From: Beroe ovata
Taxonomy: Eukaryota; Ctenophora; Nuda; Beroida; Beroidae
Direction: 5' to 3'
DNA: 12,606 nt
Assembly: GCA_946803715.1 (NCBI GenBank)
Contig: CAMPET010000234.1
Coordinates: 97,531 to 110,136 of the forward strand
Shown piece by piece: positions 1 to 5,151 of this stretch. The position numbers and the translations under genes were made by a program. Under the pieces are notes generated by a model, which saw nothing but the letters and a program-made list of their open reading frames with translations, was not told the DNA's origin and searched no databases. The stretch's first letter is position 1, and each line of letters opens with the position of its first letter.

Positions 1-19
1 TGTGTTTGTGTGTGTTTGT

Positions 20-53
<34 letters not shown>

Positions 54-54
54 C
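1..54. repeat. TG microsatellite with TTTG interruptions
   Basis: Starts at the window edge as three TGTGTTTG-type units, then pure TG to about position 52. Confidence 0.95.
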
Positions 55-1739
55 TGCGTGACCTTTCTGTAAGAATGGTATTCTATGCAAAATGACGAAT
101 ATGTCACACTTACAGGTACAATCTGAATATTCTGCGAATCTTACAAAAATATGGGCGGTTTCAGAACAGCAATCGTCGCCCACCAGCACTACTGGGAAAT
201 TATTACAAAAATGTGACAATATATTTCAACCCGAATGTGGAACTGATAACGGGCAATGGAATAAATGATCACCCTGGCATGATCTTGAAATTGCCATGGC
301 TTCCCGGACACACACACATGTCACTGTCATAGTACACGTCCAATATGTCTCGGGATATAACCGACATGTGCCAGAATAATATGGGATTCGCATTTTATAT
401 ATTCCAGCATAATTAGGTCCAATATGATTAATATTCGGATGAATTAGTTTAAAAGGTTTCCTATCAATTGACACGCACATATTGACACGCACACACACAA
501 ACGCACAGCTAATTGGGATAATGATATGCAATCAACGGAACCAGGATGAAACATGGTAATAATGGAGTAATTACTGGTGTCAAATTATGCAGGAATCCAG
601 GTTTAACACGTCCCTTAAGCGATTCATTGATGTTAATTGAGGTGTTATAATATGTGTATGGATTATGTAACGTGGACAGCGGCAACTTGTTTCAGTAAAT
701 TCGAAATTTCGTCCAAATTCCATGGTAACGCGACATAATCAGTTATTTCAGCATTTTTTGAAAGCAGTATTCTGTATTGAATGGAATTTTTCCGACACTT
801 GCGAGGATCCGAGGAAAAATAAAACTAGGATATCACTAATTATTGATACAGCATGTGCATACAGCATGTGCATTGTGCATACAGCATGTGCATACAGCAT
901 GTGCATCGGGATAAAAAAGGAGTGATGGGTTACACAATATACACATAACACATTACAGACATACAAAATAGTAGAAAAAACTCCCTGTACATGATAAATC
1001 CTAGAATAAAGTGTACCTACAACAAACAACAGCAGAGAATGGTCAGATATGATGGACTCAATTAGTCATTTTAGCCCACTTCATTGCCCTAAAAAAGATA
1101 ATTTAGATCCCATTATATCCTAAAGCATAGAACCTAACATGTCAAACAATACCAACTACTTAACTTCACGTTATTCATGCAAAAGATGAAAGTTTTGACT
1201 TTTGAATCTAGCTTTCTAATTAAAAAAAAAACTCAAAGCTTCATCTGTTATAAATTACTAAGTATAAGTTATAAAATATCAATGAACCTAATGAGGTGAA
1301 CTAAATGGATAAAAATAAGCGGAATGCAGTCTTAAATCTTAATCACATGGGGAATGAATAAAGGGAAAATCATAAGCAAAGTTTTTGATAAAAATCTTCC
1401 GAAATTTAAAAAAACACAATCAATCACTATTTTTGTAAGTACCACATCGGTACAAACAAGCGAAATACGGTAAAATCTATCTAACTCTATACAGAAAGCC
1501 ACATCAGCATCAAACTTGCCATCAAAAAATCGTCATAAAAGTAAAACTAGAATACATAAAAAGTCAGCAAAAATAAAGTAAAACATTCAACCTAAGTAAA
1601 AAAAGAAAAGTGAAAGACACAGAAAGAACTAAAGCAGCTATCTATAGTCAATATCTTAGGGCTTAACAATGAAAGTAGAAAACACTCTAACATGCACCAT
1701 GCGTGTGTTTTGGCATATGGATTATGGGTTTAACATAGG
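55..1739. other. AT-rich gene-free left flank
   Basis: No exon chain, family motif or long open frame I can support on either strand. About 1040-1680 is A-rich on the plus strand with several poly-A runs. CA-rich patches lie near 308-318 and 471-505, and a 13-bp tandem repeat lies at 848-906. This is presumably the downstream intergenic region of the elongase. Confidence 0.6.
848..906. repeat. 13-bp tandem repeat (acagcatgtgcat), four copies
   Basis: Exact units at 848-860, 861-873, 881-893 and 894-906, with a 7-base partial unit (tgtgcat) between the second and third. ATG-rich and near-palindromic around gcatgtgc. Confidence 0.95.
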
Positions 1740-1745
1740 TTTATT
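1740..1745 (-). promoter_or_regulatory. candidate polyadenylation signal AATAAA for the elongase
   Basis: The plus-strand tttatt reads AATAAA on the gene strand, about 215 bases downstream of the elongase stop. The 3' UTR between them is largely a TG/TCTGCG repeat. Position and motif fit; cleavage is not shown. Confidence 0.45.
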
Positions 1746-1865
1746 CGTCAATGAAGGACTCTACAAATGGATAAAGTTTTAGAAGGAGTCATCATCATGG
1801 AATTTGAAGATTCTTCCATGGATGGGCCCGGGACAAGTTCGCAATATTCTGGGATCGGAGCGTGG

Positions 1866-1951
1866 ATATGTGTCTGTGTGTCTGTCTGTGAATATGTGTA
1901 CGTGTCTGCGTGTCTGTGTTCGTGTCTGCGTGTCTGCGTGTTTGCGTGTTG
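1866..1951. repeat. TGTC/TGCG microsatellite in the elongase 3' UTR
   Basis: Imperfect units of TGTCTG and GTGTCTGCGT extend to within ten bases of the elongase stop codon, so they would be transcribed as a CA/GCAGAC-type 3' UTR repeat. Confidence 0.88.
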
Positions 1952-1957
1952 TTCCCT

Positions 1958-2200
1958 CTACTGACTCTTGTCTTTAACGGAACTGGTCTGGGTTTTGTTG
2001 TTGTATCTCTGGAAGTAGAACTGTAGGAAGAGGATGAAATAGCTGAGGTAGAGAGCAATGGCGGCGATGGAGTGAGAGTAGGTGTTTCCGCAGTAGTGCC
2101 CATTCCACTTGCGGTACAGACTGTAGAAGTTGACAACAAGACCGACAAACATCTGGAGCGACTGCATGGAGGTGATCGCTTTAGCCAGACGTTCAGGCAC
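1958..2200 (-). CDS. ELOVL6: ELOVL6-like exon 5 (last TM segments, C-terminus, stop)
   Basis: Begins at ggtacag|GTGCCTGAACG and runs 80 codons to TAG. It encodes SMQSLQMFVGLVVNFY, then NGHYCGNTYSHS and SYFILFLQFYFQRY: the last two membrane helices of ELOVL proteins followed by a short polar tail. Confidence 0.93.
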   Translation of the reverse strand: MPERLAKAITSMQSLQMFVGLVVNFYSLYRKWNGHYCGNTYSHSIAAIALYLSYFILFLQFYFQRYNNKTQTSSVKDKSQ

Positions 2201-2781
2201 CTGTACCGGGGGAGAGAGCTGTTGTTGTTGGGGAAAATCATGGTGGTGGTGGGTGTTCAGCTATCATATGTTGCGGAGGGATAGGGAATGTTGTGGTTCC
2301 ATATGTTGGTGATGGTGTGTGATCCGGCTTTGGGTGCTGACTGTTCATCCTATCCATGGAATGAGGGTAGGAGTTTGAGGTGAGATAAAGCATGCCTTGG
2401 GGATGCCAGGAAATGACACATCTTATCTTGGCAACGGCTAATAATAGGCTATGGCACTCAGATAATCACTATGAATACAGCAGTGAGCACAATGTTAACC
2501 CAATGATAGGTTAATATGAATATGAACATAATGAACTCAAGTTATGAGAAAAAAGGAGGTATATAAGTTGAAAATGAGACAGTACTCACGTAGATACGGA
2601 GGGCTCTGATACAGAAGTAGGTGTACATGACAGCGTGGACAAAGTAGTTCATTCCAGAGTACCTGGGAAGGGTGTGGTCTCTGTAATAATCATAGCACAC
2701 ACACACACACACACACACANTTATCTGTCTGCATTGTTAAATTTTTTCATTATATCGTACACTTTAACTCTGACTCACACA

Positions 2782-2827
<46 letters not shown>

Positions 2828-3811
2828 AACCGTCACACAAACACTCACACATACACTCACACTCACACACACACTCACACACTCACACACACATACTCAC
2901 CAGAAGCAGGCAGCAGGTTGGATAGTAAGAAGATGAATGGAGAAGATGAGGACGGTAGCGTGGTGATACGTGTGCAGGAACTGCAGAGGTGCTTTCCTCA
3001 GAATGAGGAATGCGGTGTCGAACAGCTCGGGGAACTTGGACATGCAGAACACCAGGAGGAAGTATGCGATACTTGGTCTCGCCCTACGAACGCGGGAAAA
3101 CCGGGTTACAGAGTTGTCACACTCAATGTGGTGTCAAACTTCATATGACCAGGTTATGTGAAGTTTAACACCATTGACAATGGAATCGAGCTATGTCATA
3201 ACCCCAAACCTCAGTAACCTCAGGGAACAGAAACGCAAATACTCACTCCTCCCTGAAGAAGCCCCTATCACAGACAGTGGCATCAAATCCACGGTAGAAG
3301 AGATCGGACATGAGGTAATACGTGATGTGACACGTTCCCACTATGCTGAACAGAGCCAGTCCAGCGTTCCAAACCACCAGCATCCACTTGATGTTGTATT
3401 TCCGCTGTAAATTGATTGAGATCAGGATCAGAGCTGAGCGCACATAAACCCACACACACACAGACTCAGATTCACATACACATTGCACACATAGACACAC
3501 ACACACACAGACACACACACACACAGACACACAGTTCCGCTGTGAATTGATTGAGATCAGGATCANCACACACACACACACACAGACACAGACACACACA
3601 CACACACACAGAGACACACAAGTTCTACCTTGACAAGGCTCTGGGCACTGTACACCGCCACCAGGTATAGTGCCGCCACGAGAATGGAAAAGTGCCACGA
3701 TTTCTGGATACTGGAAATCAGCTCGTCCAGTTTGAAGTCCTCATAACGGGAGATGAAGCAGGCTTTGATCACCTTTCCCATCTCAACCGGTTCCATCCGC
3801 AGCAGCGCCAT
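1958..3811 (-). CDS. ELOVL6: ELOVL6-like very-long-chain fatty acid elongase, complete, 5 exons
   Basis: Five exons join with phases 0, 2, 2, 0 into a 279-residue protein; vertebrate ELOVL6 is about 265. ELOVL enzymes perform the condensing step (acyl-CoA plus malonyl-CoA to 3-ketoacyl-CoA) in the ER membrane. Visible family motifs, in order: KFPELFDT at residues 130-137 (family KxPELxDT), the histidine box HTYHH at 151-155 (HxxHH), NYFVHAVMY at 180-188, and SMQSLQMFVGLVVNFY from 210 (the TxxQxxQ-like segment). Several hydrophobic segments fit a multi-pass protein, and the Lys/Ser/Gln-rich tail ending KDKSQ fits a cytosolic ER-retention-type end. The second motif and the HAVMY segment resemble ELOVL6/ELOVL3 more than ELOVL1/2/4/5, so a substrate range of saturated C12-C16 acyl-CoA is inferred from family only. 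Start chosen at the ATG at 3811; a second Met follows five codons later, and the sequence upstream (cactttctag) looks like an acceptor, so a 5' UTR intron is possible. Confidence 0.93.
2201..2589 (-). other. elongase intron 4
   Basis: 389-bp GT-AG intron between the last two elongase exons. It begins with TG-rich sequence near 2220-2320 (tggtggtggtgggtg) and becomes AT-rich. No embedded gene seen. Confidence 0.8.
2590..2662 (-). CDS. ELOVL6: ELOVL6-like exon 4
   Basis: Right boundary set at cccttcccag|G because this restores the Trp codon TG|G and gives WYSGMNYFVHAVMYTYF, which matches the W(F)xxMNYxVHAVMYxYY element of the family. The other acceptor 18 bases upstream would create TG|A, a stop. 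Ends in phase 0 at TAC|gtgagt. Confidence 0.9.
2696..2900. repeat. CA microsatellites in elongase intron 3
   Basis: Pure CA at about 2696-2719 ending in an N at 2720, then a compound CA/CACT/CATA/CAAA tract from about 2775 to the exon-3 donor at 2900. The N marks an unresolved repeat, so the true intron length is uncertain. Confidence 0.92.
2901..3083 (-). CDS. ELOVL6: ELOVL6-like exon 3 (catalytic histidine box)
   Basis: Carries KFPELFDT, then LILRK and the active-site HTYHH. It starts one base into the reading frame after cgtag| and ends in phase 2 (TG|gtgagt), so its last codon is completed by exon 4. A long CA microsatellite begins at its donor. Confidence 0.93.
3123..3177. repeat. long near-perfect palindrome in elongase intron 2
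   Basis: Arms 3123-3150 and 3152-3177 (tcaatg...gtcaaacttcatatgacc against ggttatgtgaagtttaacac...cattga) pair over about 26 bases with three mismatches and a short bulge, around a one-base centre. Confidence 0.85.
3247..3404 (-). CDS. ELOVL6: ELOVL6-like exon 2
   Basis: Begins at acceptor ttacag|CGGAAA and ends in phase 2 at GGAGGA|gtgagt. It encodes RKYNIKWMLVVWNAGLALFS and on to ATVCDRGFFREE. This corresponds to the LRKPLxLWN-type start of TM2 and the SVCDQGFY element just before the KxPELxDT motif in ELOVL6. Confidence 0.92.
3451..3621. repeat. CA/CAGA microsatellite in elongase intron 1, with embedded duplicate of exon-2 edge
   Basis: CA and CAGACA tracts interrupted at 3535-3565 by a 31-base copy of 3400-3430 (one mismatch) that ends directly at an N (3566). 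Confidence 0.9.
3629..3811 (-). CDS. ELOVL6: ELOVL6-like exon 1 (start codon, first TM segment)
   Basis: Codes for 61 residues from MALLRMEPVEMG to AQSLVK, ending in phase 0 at AAG|gtagaa. The stretch after SRYEDFKLDE aligns by eye with the ELOVL6 N-terminus (Y-E-F-x-x-x-E followed by a W-x-x-S-F hydrophobic segment): here SIQKSWHFSILVAALYLVAV. Confidence 0.9.
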
Positions 3812-3909
3812 GCTAGAAAGTGTTGGGTCTGCACTGTTTGTGTTTGTGTTTGTGTGTGTGTGTGAGTGTGAGACATTGCGATGAATTGGAATCCGGGTTA
3901 GGATTGATA
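3812..3909. other. elongase 5' flank with TG microsatellite
   Basis: Directly upstream of the elongase ATG. It contains a TTTG/TG repeat at about 3837-3871 and then unique sequence to the duplication. No TATA box or other promoter element that I would defend. The presumed promoter and 5' UTR must lie here or in the left duplication arm. Confidence 0.4.
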
Positions 3910-4445
3910 GTAACTGACAATCATTAGTCTTGGGAAAACCTACTAAACGCTCATGAATCGGAATCAATCAAGCCCAGGTTGCAAATAAAATTTGTGTTAT
4001 ATAAATAGATCAGACCTACTTCTGAAAGCAAAGAATAAAATCCTAAAAAATACTGTACAAAATGCAGCTACAACAAATATGAATCTGATGATGATAACAA
4101 ATAGAACTACAAATAAAACTAAAAAAACTATTATCAAAACGTATATCTCCGAACCCGAAAAATGTATCTCTGATAACGCAAATTTCACGAAACAAAAGAG
4201 TAAACGTCAGCATAACACATTGACATACCATGAATCAAGCAGCGAGATGCAAATGTCATTACTGCCGTGTCAACTGTAATTCGATTGACAAAAATATCAT
4301 CGAGCGACCAGCAGTCTACCTAATTAGAAAACGAGATCATTGATTGAATCACGCACATCTTTTGCGTACGTGATGGAAATATTACCTCCTCCTTTAAACT
4401 GCTTCCTGCGTACCTACTACTTTACACGTGGCATGTCCGCGTCAT

Positions 4446-4484
4446 CTACACATCTTCGACCGTCTCGGGGCCTGCCAACGACGC
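4446..4484 (-). pseudogene. second copy (copy A) of the TRPM-like last exon
   Basis: Lies in the left arm of the 0.63-kb duplication. The acceptor is conserved (cggtttttgcag|G) and the reading is ASLAGPETVEDV plus TAG, identical in protein to copy B, with GAG for GAA and GTG for GTC. It could be an unused or alternative terminal exon, or the other haplotype placed in tandem by the assembler. Labelled pseudogene only because copy B comes first in the transcript. Confidence 0.5.
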
Positions 4485-4549
4485 CTGCAAAAACCGGAAA
4501 TAAGTCGTTCAGGAAGTTTAAGATGTTCCATTGGGTTTGAAGTATATCA

Positions 4550-4567
4550 AGGGGCTGGCAAGCCCCT
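4550..4567. repeat. small hairpin between the duplication arms
   Basis: AGGGGCT, a four-base loop GGCA, then AGCCCCT: a perfect 7-bp stem. It sits in the segment present after the left arm only, just before the N at 4587. Function unknown. Confidence 0.5.
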
Positions 4568-5112
4568 CGCGGCATCTGTAGGTAGTNTAGTAACTGACAA
4601 TCATTAGTCTTGGGAAAACCAACTAAAAGCACATGGATCGCAAACAATCAATGCAAATAAAATTTGTGTTATATAAATAGATCAGACCTACTTCTGAAAG
4701 CAAAGAATAAATCCTACAAAATACTGTACAAAATGCAGCTACACAACAAATATGAATCTGATGATGATAAAAATAGAACTACAAATAAAACTAAAAAAAA
4801 CTATTATCAAAACTTATAGCTCCGAACCCGAAAAATTTATCTCTGATAACGCAAATTTCACGAAACAAAAGAGTCAACGTCAGCATAACACATTGACATA
4901 CCATGAATCAAGCAGCGAGATGCAAATGTCATTACTGCCGAGTCAATTCGATTGACAAAAATACCATCGAGCGACCAGCAGTCGACCTAATTAGAAAACG
5001 AGATCATTGATTGAATCACGCACATCTTTTGCGTGCGTGATGGAAATATTACCTCCTCCCCCAAACTGCTTCCTGTGTACCTACTACTTTACACGTGGCA
5101 TGTCCGCGTCAT

Positions 5113-5151
5113 CTAGACATCTTCGACCGTTTCGGGGCCTGCCAACGACGC
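5113..5151 (-). CDS. TRPM-like last exon (copy B), 12 codons and stop
   Basis: Too short for ORF calling. After a pyrimidine-containing acceptor (cggtttctgcag|G), phase 0, it reads ASLAGPETVEDV then TAG. It follows the coiled-coil exon after a 156-bp intron. A second copy in the neighbouring repeat differs at two third-codon positions and encodes the same peptide, which supports coding use. The acidic-x-Val terminus could bind a PDZ domain. Less certain than the other exons because it has no family match. Confidence 0.6.
   Translation of the reverse strand, partial: ASLAGPETVEDV

Noticed and set aside
226-531. Minus-strand frame in the left flank as a gene
   Set aside because: No signal, domain or splice support; part of it is a CA tract, and it stops and starts in AT-rich DNA.
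2635-2925. Open frame of repeated Thr-His
   Set aside because: It is the CA microsatellite translated; it includes an N and overlaps real elongase exons on the other strand.
3243-3967. Long minus-strand frames with Cys-Val repeats around 3243-3698 and 3563-3967
   Set aside because: These are elongase exons 1 and 2 read through the intron microsatellite; the poly Cys-Val part is TG repeat.
4550-4567. Hairpin as a histone-type 3' end or transcription terminator
   Set aside because: It has a 7-bp stem and 4-base loop but not the histone stem-loop sequence, and no histone or bacterial gene is nearby.
3992-4955. Plus-strand frames in both duplication arms (Asn/Lys/Thr-rich)
   Set aside because: AT-rich composition, small indels between the arms shift the frame, and there is no family resemblance. 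The duplication, not coding conservation, explains why both arms have them.
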